From an uncultured Paracoccaceae bacterium (lineage in GTDB: Bacteria; Pseudomonadota; Alphaproteobacteria; Rhodobacterales; Rhodobacteraceae): DNA of 64,000 nucleotides. Where the stretch lies: contig CATOSB010000008.1 in assembly GCA_951812305.1 (NCBI GenBank), positions 620,001 to 684,000 on the forward strand. The letters run 5' to 3'. Numbering within the stretch: the first letter of the stretch is position 1; each line of letters opens with the position of its first letter. Shown here piece by piece: positions 36,387 to 44,229 of the stretch. Below the pieces are notes generated by a model. That model made no database searches and was not told the DNA's origin. It saw nothing but the letters and a program-made list of their open reading frames with translations. A program made the translations under genes and the position numbers.

Positions 36387-37249
36387 ATGACGTAAAGCCC
36401 GGCGGCCATCGTGACGATAATGCCCGCCAAGGCGAGCCCATTGGGGAAGTCGGAAAACACGACCAAGCCGATCAGCGTTGCAAAAGGGATTTCCAGATAC
36501 TGCATTGGTGCAACCGTCGCGGAGGGCGCAAATCGCAAAGACCACGTCATCAGTAAATGGCCGATGGTTCCGAAGGCGCCGAGCGCGATGAACAACATCC
36601 AGTCATTGCCTTGTGGCGGCACCAAGCTGAGGACGGGCGCGGCAAAATATGTGCCGATCAGCATCGCGGGGATCAATATGGCGCTGGCCATCAGGCCGGA
36701 AAGGTATTGCAGTGAAATCGGATCCACCTGTTTCGCGATCTGGCGGGTCACCAGCATGAAGAGTGCGAAGATGACGGCCACGGCCAGTGGCAGCAGCGCA
36801 GGCGCGCCCACGGCCGTGAAACTGGGCTGAACCACCATCAATGTGCCGATGAACCCGACCGCACAGGCCCCCAATCGCCGCGGGCCGACCTCTTCACCCA
36901 AATAGTACTTGCCCAATAACAGCATGATAAACGGCATGACAAAGGCAATGGCGACGGCGTCCGCCAGCGGTAGGTATCGCAGCGCGGAAAACATCGCGCC
37001 GATGCCGGCGATATGCAGAAGCGTGCGCAGAAAGATCAGCCGTGTCAGCCGGGATGTCAGGCGGATCGAACGCCCGCCAAGCCACATGAGTGGTACCAGG
37101 ATCAGCACCTGAACCACGAAACGTAAGGTCAGCAGCTCTCCCAGCGGAACGCGCCCGCCAAGGATCTTAGCGACCGAATCTCCCATCGGCGCCACAACGC
37201 AAAAGCCGAGCATCAACAAGATGCCAAGAAGGGGGCGGTCACCGGTCAT
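36353..37249 (-). CDS. EamA/RhaT-type DMT transporter, paralogue 1
   Basis: 298 residues with ten predicted membrane helices arranged as two EamA repeats. Family patterns: SVAKILGGRVPLGELLTLRF, LRYLPLADAVAIAFVMPFIM, PMQYLEIPFATLIGLVVFSD. Inner-membrane metabolite exporter or importer of unknown substrate. It is followed upstream by a second homologous gene at 37334-38254, separated by repeat C. Confidence 0.85.
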   Translation of the reverse strand: MTGDRPLLGILLMLGFCVVAPMGDSVAKILGGRVPLGELLTLRFVVQVLILVPLMWLGGRSIRLTSRLTRLIFLRTLLHIAGIGAMFSALRYLPLADAVAIAFVMPFIMLLLGKYYLGEEVGPRRLGACAVGFIGTLMVVQPSFTAVGAPALLPLAVAVIFALFMLVTRQIAKQVDPISLQYLSGLMASAILIPAMLIGTYFAAPVLSLVPPQGNDWMLFIALGAFGTIGHLLMTWSLRFAPSATVAPMQYLEIPFATLIGLVVFSDFPNGLALAGIIVTMAAGLYVIQRERVSAAAT

Positions 37250-37296
37250 CCAGCCTCAGTAGGGGGTTCGAATTGCTTGCGCAATCCGACCGAGGC

Positions 37297-37340
37297 GAGG
37301 GGGCCAGCCCCCTCGCGCTCCCCCGAGGTATTTTCAAAGA
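37297..37340 (+). repeat. Dispersed repeat, copy C (decayed core)
   Basis: Perfect hairpin GAGGGGGC/GCCCCCTC at 37297-37314, then CTCCCCCGAGGTATTTTC at 37319-37336. The GAGGTATTT core is retained but the GGCCAGATGAAG tail is replaced by AAAGAGAAGAAG. On the minus strand its end overlaps the stop codon of EamA paralogue 2, so the repeat supplies the 3' end of that gene and a terminator-like hairpin. Confidence 0.6.
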
Positions 37341-38254
37341 GAAGAAGGTGCAGTTGCCAGCGACGATTTGTGGGCCACGTTTTCGCGCCAGATGACGAAG
37401 AGGCCGGAGGCGATAATGATGGCGATGCCAAGGAATGTCTGGCGATCCGGCCAGTCGCCGAAGATCAGCAATCCCAGCACGGTGGCGGCGATGATCTCGA
37501 AATATTGCAAGGGAGCGATGGTGGCCGCAGGGGCGAAGCGCAGGGCGCCGGCGAGCATCAGATGGGTAGCCGTGGCCACAACACCGACGCCGAAAAGATA
37601 GAACCAGAAACGGCCCTGCGGCTCGACAGGATCAAGTGGCGCGACACCGCTGCCCTTGAAGATGAACAGGAGCGGCAGCGTCAGGATAATCGCGCTAAGC
37701 GCGGTCCAGGCCTGCAGCGCAACGGGGTGCAAGTCCTTCGCGGTGCGGCGCGTGAGGATCATATAAAGGGCAAAAGACACCGCCGTGCCAAGCGGGAAAA
37801 GCGCGACCGGCCCAAGCTCGACAAAACTTGGCCGGATCACGATCAGCGCGCCGATGAACCCGACGCCGCAGGCCAGAAGCCGCCGCCAGCCGATGGACTC
37901 GCCAGGTAGAACTGCACCAAGGAGGGTCAGAATGAAGGGCTCGACAAAGAAGATCGCTATCGCATCGGCGATTGGCATGAACCGCAAAGCGGTGAAAAAG
38001 AAGCCCGTGGCAAGCAGGATCAGGGCGGCGCGGCTCAGGTGCCAGATCGCGGCGCTTGCGCTTGGGCGAGACAAAAGCCCAAGCACGATGGCAAGTGGGA
38101 GCAGGATCAGCGTCTGAATACCGAAGCGATAAGCGAGGGTCTGTCCGACCGGGATTTCTTCGGATGCCAGCTTCGCGAACGCATCCATGCCGGGCGCTAA
38201 AAGCGCGAACCCGGTCATCAAAGCAATGCCGAGGAGGGGGCGGTCGTGGGACAT
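37334..38254 (-). CDS. EamA/RhaT-type DMT transporter, paralogue 2
   Basis: 306 residues, ten membrane helices in two EamA repeats (KLASEEIPVGQTLAYRFGI, LRFMPIADAIAIFFVEPFIL, PLQYFEIIAATVLGLLIFGD). Strong similarity to paralogue 1 across the helices, with the same DRPLLGI N-terminal start, shows a tandem duplication. Its last codons (APSSL) come from repeat C. Confidence 0.85.
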   Translation of the reverse strand: MSHDRPLLGIALMTGFALLAPGMDAFAKLASEEIPVGQTLAYRFGIQTLILLPLAIVLGLLSRPSASAAIWHLSRAALILLATGFFFTALRFMPIADAIAIFFVEPFILTLLGAVLPGESIGWRRLLACGVGFIGALIVIRPSFVELGPVALFPLGTAVSFALYMILTRRTAKDLHPVALQAWTALSAIILTLPLLFIFKGSGVAPLDPVEPQGRFWFYLFGVGVVATATHLMLAGALRFAPAATIAPLQYFEIIAATVLGLLIFGDWPDRQTFLGIAIIIASGLFVIWRENVAHKSSLATAPSSL

Positions 38255-38655
38255 ATGGGCAACGTTAGGGGGGCGCTACGGGCGAAACTGTTCTCTCAGC
38301 GACGTGTTGCGGACGCTGTTGGCTTGAATTTGTGGCGCAGTTGAGGATGTTCCCGGTGACTTGGGTTATCGGGTAATTATTGGCGTGGAGCGGACGTTTG
38401 CAAATCACGAAAAAAGACGCGCGCTCGCCTGCCCGTGGGATGGCGATCCAGCACTGCAGTTTGCCCGTTTATCCCAGCCAAGTCCGTAGACGTTCAAAAG
38501 CCCGCGCCCGGCCTCACTAAATCGCCAGCCTGCCGGACGGGCAGGCGAGCGCGCGGCGCCTGCGGCTTGATTCCGCGCGTGGGGTGCAAACCAGTAACGC
38601 CCGCTTCAGGCCAAAATAACGATTTGAGTGTGTCATCAAGAGTGACCTCACATCG
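38255..38655. other. 401-bp intergenic region holding structured element copy 1
   Basis: Between the EamA paralogue 2 start and the sdaA end, both on the minus strand. Most of it is the structured element at 38389-38605. The remainder near 38260-38390 should carry the EamA promoter; no clear box was identified. Confidence 0.6.
38389..38605 (-). repeat. Structured dispersed element, copy 1
   Basis: Read on the minus strand: outer stem AGCGGGCG...CGTCCGCT (38598-38605 with 38389-38396, one G-U) and TTTGCA/TGCAAA (38585-38590 with 38397-38402); hairpin P1 GCGCGG/CCGCGC (38573-38578 with 38551-38556) around AATCAAGCCGCAGGCG; 18-bp perfect arms P2 (38537-38554 with 38419-38436); inner stem P3 GGCGAT/ATCGCC (38521-38526 with 38442-38447). 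It shares a near-identical 21-base interior block (38468-38488) with copy 3. Lies downstream of sdaA. Confidence 0.65.
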
Positions 38656-40029
38656 TCAGCAATTCGGCACATTCACCGCCAACCCGCCAAGCGAGGTTTC
38701 CTTATACTTCTCGCTCATATCTTCACCGGTCTGGCGCATGGTTTCGATAGCGGCATCAAGCGGTACGAAGTGGGTGCCGTCCCCGCGCAGCGCGAGTGAT
38801 GCGGCCGACACCGCCTTGATCGCGCCAAGCCCGTTACGTTCGATGCAGGGCACCTGAACCAAACCCTTCACCGGATCGCAGGTCATGCCAAGGTGATGTT
38901 CCAGCGCAATCTCGGCGGCGTTTTCGACCTGTTCCGGCGTGCCGCCCATCACGGCGGCCAGCCCGGCGGCGGCCATTGCAGACGCTGACCCGACTTCTGC
39001 CTGACAGCCGCATTCCGCGCCCGAGATCGAGGCGTTGTGCTTCACCAACCCGCCAATGGCGGCGGCGGTCAGAAGAAAATCCCCGATCTTCGACGGCGTT
39101 GCGGTCGGCACATGATCCAGCCAATAGCGGACCGTCGCCGGGATTACCCCGGCGGCCCCGTTGGTCGGGGCAGTGACGACCTGTCCCCCGGCGGCATTTT
39201 CCTCGTTCACGGCCATCGCATAGGTGCTGATCCAGTCATTGATCGTATGTGGCGCAGTCAGGTTCATGCCCCGTTCGGCCAAAAGCGCCTGATGAATGCC
39301 CTTCGCGCGGCGTTTCACCCTAAGCCCTCCGGGCAGGATGCCGTCACTTTCCAGCCCGCGCGTGATGCAGTCATTCATTACATCCCAGATGCGCCCAATT
39401 CCGGCATCCAGCTCAGTGGCGGACATGCGGCTAAGCTCATTGGCACGTTTCAATTCCGCGATGTTTTTGCCCGTGGCCCGGCACATCGCCAGCATTTCTT
39501 CCGCCGATTTGAACGGGTGGGGCACCGGCGCGCCGTCATCGGTGTCCTTGCCCGCCGCAAGTTCTGCTGCAGTCAGAACAAAGCCACCGCCGATGGAATA
39601 ATAGGTTTCTTCGAGGATCACATCTCCTTCGGCGTCCGTCGCCGACAGAACCATGCCATTGGCGTGGCCGGGGAGGGGGGCATCGTAATTGAACACAAGG
39701 TCAGATTCTGGATCGAAGGTAAGAGATGGCAGGCCCTCAGTCTCGATCCGGCCCATGTCCGCTATCGTCGCCAATGCCTCATCTGCAGTTTCGCGATCAT
39801 AAGTGTCGGGAGAGAACCCAGCCAACCCAAGGATCGTCGCACGGTCGCTCGCGTGGCCGATGCCCGTGAACGCGAGCGAACCATGAAGCGTGGCTTTGAG
39901 CCCCGCGAAGGTGAAAGGCGAGGCGCGCAAAGTGTCCAGAAACCGCGATGCAGCCACCATCGGCCCCATTGTATGGCTCGATGACGGACCGACGCCCACC
40001 TTGAACATGTCGAAGACTGAAAGGAACAT
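38656..40029 (-). CDS. sdaA: L-serine ammonia-lyase, iron-sulfur, single-chain type
   Basis: 457 residues. N-terminal FKVGVGPSSSHTMGPM and C-terminal domain with the three cluster cysteines in GAECGCQAEVGSAS, EHHLGMTCDPVKG and VPCIERNGLGA. TAPTNGAAGVIPA is also diagnostic. It deaminates L-serine to pyruvate and ammonia with an oxygen-sensitive [4Fe-4S] cluster. Confidence 0.95.
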   Translation of the reverse strand: MFLSVFDMFKVGVGPSSSHTMGPMVAASRFLDTLRASPFTFAGLKATLHGSLAFTGIGHASDRATILGLAGFSPDTYDRETADEALATIADMGRIETEGLPSLTFDPESDLVFNYDAPLPGHANGMVLSATDAEGDVILEETYYSIGGGFVLTAAELAAGKDTDDGAPVPHPFKSAEEMLAMCRATGKNIAELKRANELSRMSATELDAGIGRIWDVMNDCITRGLESDGILPGGLRVKRRAKGIHQALLAERGMNLTAPHTINDWISTYAMAVNEENAAGGQVVTAPTNGAAGVIPATVRYWLDHVPTATPSKIGDFLLTAAAIGGLVKHNASISGAECGCQAEVGSASAMAAAGLAAVMGGTPEQVENAAEIALEHHLGMTCDPVKGLVQVPCIERNGLGAIKAVSAASLALRGDGTHFVPLDAAIETMRQTGEDMSEKYKETSLGGLAVNVPNC

Positions 40030-40123
40030 GATCCCGCCATTGGTTGTTATTGTCAGGTTTTGTCAGAATACTGCCCGCAAACGCCACTCAAATACGACGT
40101 GGCAACGTGGATAGGAGACCAAA

Positions 40124-40468
40124 ATGATCGCCATCATATTCGAGGTCGAACCAGCAGACGGGAAACAGGACGCATATCTTGACGTCGCCGCCGCAATGCT
40201 ACCCCTGGTGGAACAGGTCGATGGTTTCATTTCTGTCGAGCGGTTTCAAAGCCTGACCAATCCCGAAAAGCTGTTGTCGCTGTCGTTCTTTCGTGACGAA
40301 AAAGCCGTGCAGGAATGGCGGCAACTGGCCGAGCACCGCGCGGCGCAGGCGAAGGGCAGGGCGGGGATATTCCGCGACTATCGGTTGAAGGTTTGTCAGG
40401 TTCTGCGGGATTACGGAATGAAAGACCGCGATCAGGCGCCAAAGGACAGCATTGATGCACATGGGTGA
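40124..40468 (+). CDS. Antibiotic biosynthesis monooxygenase (ABM) domain protein
   Basis: 114 residues from ATG 40124, preceded by AGGAG. IIFEVEPADGKQDAYLDVAA, VDGFISVERFQS and LSLSFFRDEKAVQEWRQLAE fit the small dimeric alpha+beta ABM fold. It is divergent from sdaA and 17 bp upstream of the epimerase gene. Such proteins are often stress-related monooxygenases or haem-degrading-like; substrate unknown. Confidence 0.8.
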   Translation: MIAIIFEVEPADGKQDAYLDVAAAMLPLVEQVDGFISVERFQSLTNPEKLLSLSFFRDEKAVQEWRQLAEHRAAQAKGRAGIFRDYRLKVCQVLRDYGMKDRDQAPKDSIDAHG

Positions 40469-40485
40469 GGTTATGAGCGCACAAA

Positions 40486-41400
40486 ATGAATGCCAGTGGC
40501 TCAAAGCGTACTGAATGGGTTCTGGTCACCGGCGGCGCGGGGTTTCTCGGCGCCTGGATCATCAAGCTGCTTTATGAGCGTGACATCGGGGTGCGGGTAT
40601 TTGATCGCACGGATGATCGCCGCCTGATCCACTCTATTGCGCCGGAAGCGACGGCCGAGTTGCAATGGGTCACCGGTGATATCGCTGATACACACATAGT
40701 GAGAGAAGCGGCCCAAGGCTGCGACACCGTCATCCATCTGGCCGGGTTGATGACCCCCACGTGCCGCACGGATCCGGTTCGGGGCGCTATGGTAAACGTG
40801 ATCGGCACATTGAACGTGTTCGAGGCCGCGAAAGAAAATAGGATTTCCCACATCACTTATACCAGCAGCGGCGGGGTGTACGGGCTGGAGGATGATCAAA
40901 CACCCGTCCCGATCACCCATTACGGGGCGTTCAAACTGGCAAATGAAGGAAATGCCCGCGCCTATTGGGCGGACGATGGCATATCGAGCTTTGGCATCCG
41001 GCCCTTCGTTATCTATGGCCCCGGGCGCAAGGTCGGACTGACGGCCGGTATCAGCCTGGCTTGCGCTGCGGCGGCGCGGGGCGAAGCTTATACCGTTCCT
41101 TTTCGTGGTCCTGTCGCATTGATCTATGTTGAAGACGTGGCGCAGGCCTGCGTGCAAGCTTTATTGCAGCAACCAGGCGGCGCGCGGACTGCAAACCTTT
41201 CCGGGCATGACACTACGGTGAAATCCGCCGTCAAAATGATCGGCTCGGGACGGCCAAATGCGGATATTTCGATTTCCGGTGATCTCGTCCCGAGCTTGTC
41301 CTCAGCAAAAAATGAATGGCAGACCTGCGGTCTTGAACTGCCCGCCGAACACAGCCTGAAAGCGGGTTTGGAAAGGACAATCGCGTTTTACAGCCGGTGA
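40486..41400 (+). CDS. NAD(P)-dependent epimerase/dehydratase (extended SDR)
   Basis: 304 residues. NAD-binding VTGGAGFLGAWI, DTVIHLAGL, TYTSSGGVYG and the catalytic Tyr-x3-Lys as HYGAFKLANE. IRPFVIYGPGRKVGLTAG completes the extended-SDR pattern. Probably cotranscribed with the ABM gene. Substrate (sugar nucleotide or other) not determinable. Confidence 0.85.
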   Translation: MNASGSKRTEWVLVTGGAGFLGAWIIKLLYERDIGVRVFDRTDDRRLIHSIAPEATAELQWVTGDIADTHIVREAAQGCDTVIHLAGLMTPTCRTDPVRGAMVNVIGTLNVFEAAKENRISHITYTSSGGVYGLEDDQTPVPITHYGAFKLANEGNARAYWADDGISSFGIRPFVIYGPGRKVGLTAGISLACAAAARGEAYTVPFRGPVALIYVEDVAQACVQALLQQPGGARTANLSGHDTTVKSAVKMIGSGRPNADISISGDLVPSLSSAKNEWQTCGLELPAEHSLKAGLERTIAFYSR

Positions 41401-41565
41401 GTTTGTATTTCGGGTGCGTAAGCTGCCGTTAGTCGCATTTTAAACAGCGGGCATTTGCACGCTCTCCAAAATCACTTTGCTGTGCGCTCGCTTTTGCCGG
41501 TGCTAAGGCTTTGCTATCTTATTTGTGTCGGTAAATCCGCTGGTAACGGAAAAGTGGTGTTGTCG

Positions 41566-42078
41566 ATGTCGGGAAATGGAGGTTTCCAGTTGACTGAAAT
41601 TCTGCATTCGCGAAGAAGCCTGATCGCCAGCGGCACTGCAGCAATTATCGGAGCGGCGACCGGATTGGTAACGCCGTCCAGCGCAGCAGGGCTTGCCCCG
41701 ACAAAGTCCATGCGTGGCGGTGCGAATAACTATCACCCAGGCGCACCAATAGTGGAGCGCATCGGCGACGGCGGTTTCTGGATGACAGGCACCGTGCGTC
41801 GCGCAGCTGACGGCGCGCCGCTGGCCGGGCAGCGCATTCAGATTTGGGCACATACCACAGAAGGGCATGAGCGTGACTGGCACAGCCACGGCGCAACGCT
41901 GACGGATACCAAGGGCGAGTTTCGTCTGGAAATGCCCCAGATTGTGCCAGCTTTTGGCCAGCCGCACGGGCATCTGGCCTATGACAGCGGCGATTTCGAA
42001 ACCGTGTTTCTGCGCCCGATCATGGGCAGTTCGAAGGACACGAGCCTGCAGGCGCATTTCGTGCTTCAGCCAGTCTAA
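41566..42078 (+). CDS. Tat-exported intradiol-dioxygenase-like protein
   Basis: 170 residues from ATG 41566. The N-terminus has a twin-arginine style signal: LHSRRSLIASGTAAIIGAA with Ala-rich cleavage region SSAAGL. The mature part has the beta-sandwich start of intradiol dioxygenases (GTVRRAADGAPLAGQRIQIW, TLTDTKGEFRLEMP, GQPHGHLAYDSGDFETVFLR). Candidate metal ligands are His residues in GQPHGHL, but the full Tyr2His2 set is not evident. Followed by a haem-binding membrane protein, suggesting a periplasmic redox pair. Confidence 0.6.
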   Translation: MSGNGGFQLTEILHSRRSLIASGTAAIIGAATGLVTPSSAAGLAPTKSMRGGANNYHPGAPIVERIGDGGFWMTGTVRRAADGAPLAGQRIQIWAHTTEGHERDWHSHGATLTDTKGEFRLEMPQIVPAFGQPHGHLAYDSGDFETVFLRPIMGSSKDTSLQAHFVLQPV

Positions 42079-42096
42079 GCCAACGCGAATGTATTG

Positions 42097-42687
42097 GTGA
42101 CCACACGCCAATTCTTGATCTGGGCGGCGCTGTGTTTAACAATCGGCCTGCCGGTTGTGCTGGCGGCGTATAGCCCATACCTCGCGTTTCGCAGCGCTGT
42201 GTATATCACAGGCGGATTTGCCGGAATCTTCGCGCTTGCAATATTGCTGGTGCAGCCGTTGCTGGCGCGCGGCTTTCTTCCGGGGTTGGCAGGCAGGCGC
42301 GGGCGGTCGGTTCACCGCGCGATCGGCATATTCCTTGTTTTGGCGGTTTTTGCGCATGTCGCAGGGCTGTGGCTGACCAGCCCACCAGATGTGATTGACG
42401 CGCTGCTCTTCAGGTCGCCGACACCGTTTTCCGTCTGGGGCGTGGTTGCAATGTGGGCGGTCTTTGCCGCCGGCACGCTCGCGGTATTTCGGCACCGCCT
42501 TTGGTTAACCCCAATAGTTTGGCGTCGCGTGCACAAGACGCTTGTTTTGGTCGTGGTTGTCGGGAGCGTAGTCCATGCGCTGCTGATCGAGGGCGCGATG
42601 GAGCCGTGGTCGAAGGCATTGTTATGCGTGGTTGTCGCGTTGGCCACCGTTCTTGCCGTGTCAGGGTTTCGATGGCCAAGACGGTGA
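42097..42687 (+). CDS. Ferric-reductase-like membrane haem protein
   Basis: 196 residues from GTG 42097 (TTG 42094 also possible). Six membrane helices. Two bis-His pairs with 13 residues between each: VHRAIGIFLVLAVFAHV and VHKTLVLVVVVGSVVHALL, the two-haem arrangement of ferric-reductase/MsrQ-like transmembrane domains. No FAD/NAD domain is attached, so it needs a partner. It starts 18 bp after the intradiol-like gene. Confidence 0.75.
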   Translation: MTTRQFLIWAALCLTIGLPVVLAAYSPYLAFRSAVYITGGFAGIFALAILLVQPLLARGFLPGLAGRRGRSVHRAIGIFLVLAVFAHVAGLWLTSPPDVIDALLFRSPTPFSVWGVVAMWAVFAAGTLAVFRHRLWLTPIVWRRVHKTLVLVVVVGSVVHALLIEGAMEPWSKALLCVVVALATVLAVSGFRWPRR

Positions 42688-42718
42688 AGTGTCTCTACAT
42701 TTTCCGTCAGGTCGGCAC

Positions 42719-42738
42719 AGAATTTTCTAGAAAATTCT
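42719..42738. promoter_or_regulatory. 20-bp perfect palindrome AGAATTTTCTAGAAAATTCT
   Basis: Fully self-complementary, with core TTCTAGAA, located 32 bp after the ferric-reductase-like gene and between convergent genes. Paired with another palindrome 5 bp away. Could be a regulator operator or a cruciform terminator. Confidence 0.55.
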
Positions 42739-42743
42739 CAGTT

Positions 42744-42769
42744 TCCACAATCTTCTAGAAGATTGTGGA
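42744..42769. promoter_or_regulatory. 26-bp perfect palindrome with TTCTAGAA core
   Basis: TCCACAATCTTCTAGAAG then ATTGTGGA, self-complementary throughout. It shares the TTCTAGAA core with the neighbouring palindrome, which argues for one protein binding both or for a common origin. Lies 10 bp from the end of the next minus-strand gene. Confidence 0.6.
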
Positions 42770-42778
42770 GATCTTGCT

Positions 42779-43015
42779 TCAGCAAATTATGCTGATTGGA
42801 TCACAGGTACAGAATACGACAAGATGTTCGCCGCTGCGGACCATGTGAAACCCGCGCCGCCGCACTTCAAGTTCCAATGTAGACAATCCGATTTCCCGTT
42901 CGACATCAGCTACGCGACGACGCACCACGCCGCCAGTCATTGCCGCCTTCGCCCGAAACATCTGATCAAGCCAGTCTTGTCCAAGCGGGCGCGATATTTC
43001 CCGGGCCAGATACAT
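42779..43015 (-). CDS. Small conserved protein accompanying the corrinoid methyltransferase
   Basis: 78 residues: YLAREISRPLGQDWLDQMFR, AKAAMTGGVVRRRVADVERE, IGLSTLELEVRRRGFHMVRS, ending FCTCDPISIIC. I recognise it as the small protein that follows methyltetrahydrofolate-corrinoid methyltransferases in Rhodobacterales, sometimes labelled N-(5'-phosphoribosyl)anthranilate isomerase; that label is not supported by the sequence. Function unknown. 35 bp downstream of the methyltransferase gene. Confidence 0.65.
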   Translation of the reverse strand: MYLAREISRPLGQDWLDQMFRAKAAMTGGVVRRRVADVEREIGLSTLELEVRRRGFHMVRSGEHLVVFCTCDPISIIC

Positions 43016-43050
43016 CCCGGCAGTTTGACCGGGAATTGGTTACTGCGAGG

Positions 43051-44124
43051 TTAAGCGCGGCGGCGTCGCCGCCCTTCGCGTCCACCCCGACCGCCGGCAT
43101 CCGCGCCGGGCACCTTGTTGAATTTGATCCACGCGGCCCCGCCCTCATCATTGTTAGTCAGGAAGTTGGCGGCGCGGATGGCCTCCATTTCCTTGCCCGC
43201 ACGTGACTTGGTAGAGCCGATGTTGAACAGCTGACAGAAGGTTTCGTCATCCAAGCCGTCGGGCAGAACGACGCCAGCGGCCGCGACTTTTTCCTTTGCT
43301 TCCGCCAGCTTTTTCGGACCGACCGGAATTGCAACCGGGTTCATGATTGCGCTGGTCATCCCTGCGGCCATAGCCATCGGCAGGAATGCATTGTTGATGC
43401 CATGACGGTTGGGCAAGCCAAAAGAAATATTGGAGGCGCCGCAGGTCGTGTTGACGCCCAGTTCCTCGCGCAGGCGCCGAACCAGAGTAAATACCTGCAA
43501 ACCCGCAGTACCCATTGCGCCCACAGGCATCACCAGCGGATCGACCACGATGTCATGGGCCGGGATGCCGAAATCAGCAGCGCGTTCGACGATCTTTTTT
43601 GCGACCGCAAAGCGTATATCAGGATCCTCGCTGATCCCGGTGTCGTCGTTGGAGATCGCCACCACCGGGACATTGTACTTCTTGACCAGAGGCAGAACCA
43701 TTTCGAGGCGCTCTTCCTCGCCGGTGACAGAGTTCAGGAGGGGGCGGCCCTCTGCCGCTTCAAGCCCGTTTTTCAGCGCACCGGGAACGGAGGAGTCAAT
43801 GCAAAGCGGGCAATCTGTGACCTCCTGCACCTTTTCGACCAGTTCTTTCATCAACGTCGGCTCGACAAAGTTGTTGTCGGCATAGCGTGGGTCTTCGGCC
43901 ATCTTGCCAGAAAAGACTGCGCCAGAATTGATGTCGAGAACGGTTGCACCTGCGGCGACCTGGGCCTGGGCGTCGGCCTGAACGCGTGAGAAATCGCCGC
44001 GTTCCAGTTCCTCGTTCAGGATCTTTCGACCTGTTGGATTGATCCGCTCGCCGATCACACAAAAGGGTTGATCAAAACCTATGATGGCGGTTTTGGTCTT
44101 GGATTCGACGGTGGTGCGGGTCAT
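43051..44124 (-). CDS. Methyltetrahydrofolate:corrinoid-type methyltransferase (pterin-binding)
   Basis: 357 residues from ATG 44124. The DHPS-like pterin-binding TIM barrel is clear: VIGERINPTGRKILNEELER, GATVLDINSGAVF, CPLCIDSSVPGALKNGLEAA, RPLLNSVTGEEER and GASNISFGLPNRHGINNAFL. The last 20 residues are Arg/Gly-rich. It transfers methyl groups between a corrinoid protein and THF in one-carbon metabolism. The upstream region is interrupted by IS-A copy 2, 105 bp before the start. Confidence 0.85.
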   Translation of the reverse strand: MTRTTVESKTKTAIIGFDQPFCVIGERINPTGRKILNEELERGDFSRVQADAQAQVAAGATVLDINSGAVFSGKMAEDPRYADNNFVEPTLMKELVEKVQEVTDCPLCIDSSVPGALKNGLEAAEGRPLLNSVTGEEERLEMVLPLVKKYNVPVVAISNDDTGISEDPDIRFAVAKKIVERAADFGIPAHDIVVDPLVMPVGAMGTAGLQVFTLVRRLREELGVNTTCGASNISFGLPNRHGINNAFLPMAMAAGMTSAIMNPVAIPVGPKKLAEAKEKVAAAGVVLPDGLDDETFCQLFNIGSTKSRAGKEMEAIRAANFLTNNDEGGAAWIKFNKVPGADAGGRGGREGRRRRRA

Positions 44125-44229
44125 GGGGCCGGTCCTTGGCTCTGCGTTGGGCGCTCGCGCCATGATGCGGCGATTCCAACGGAGACGCGCGGCGCAAAAC
44201 GACATTATGCGGATTGGAAGAGACACCTA

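Noticed and set aside
38255..38655. Retron or group II intron RNA as explanation of the long inverted repeats
   Set aside because: No reverse transcriptase gene or intron domain V-like motif is near any of the three copies.
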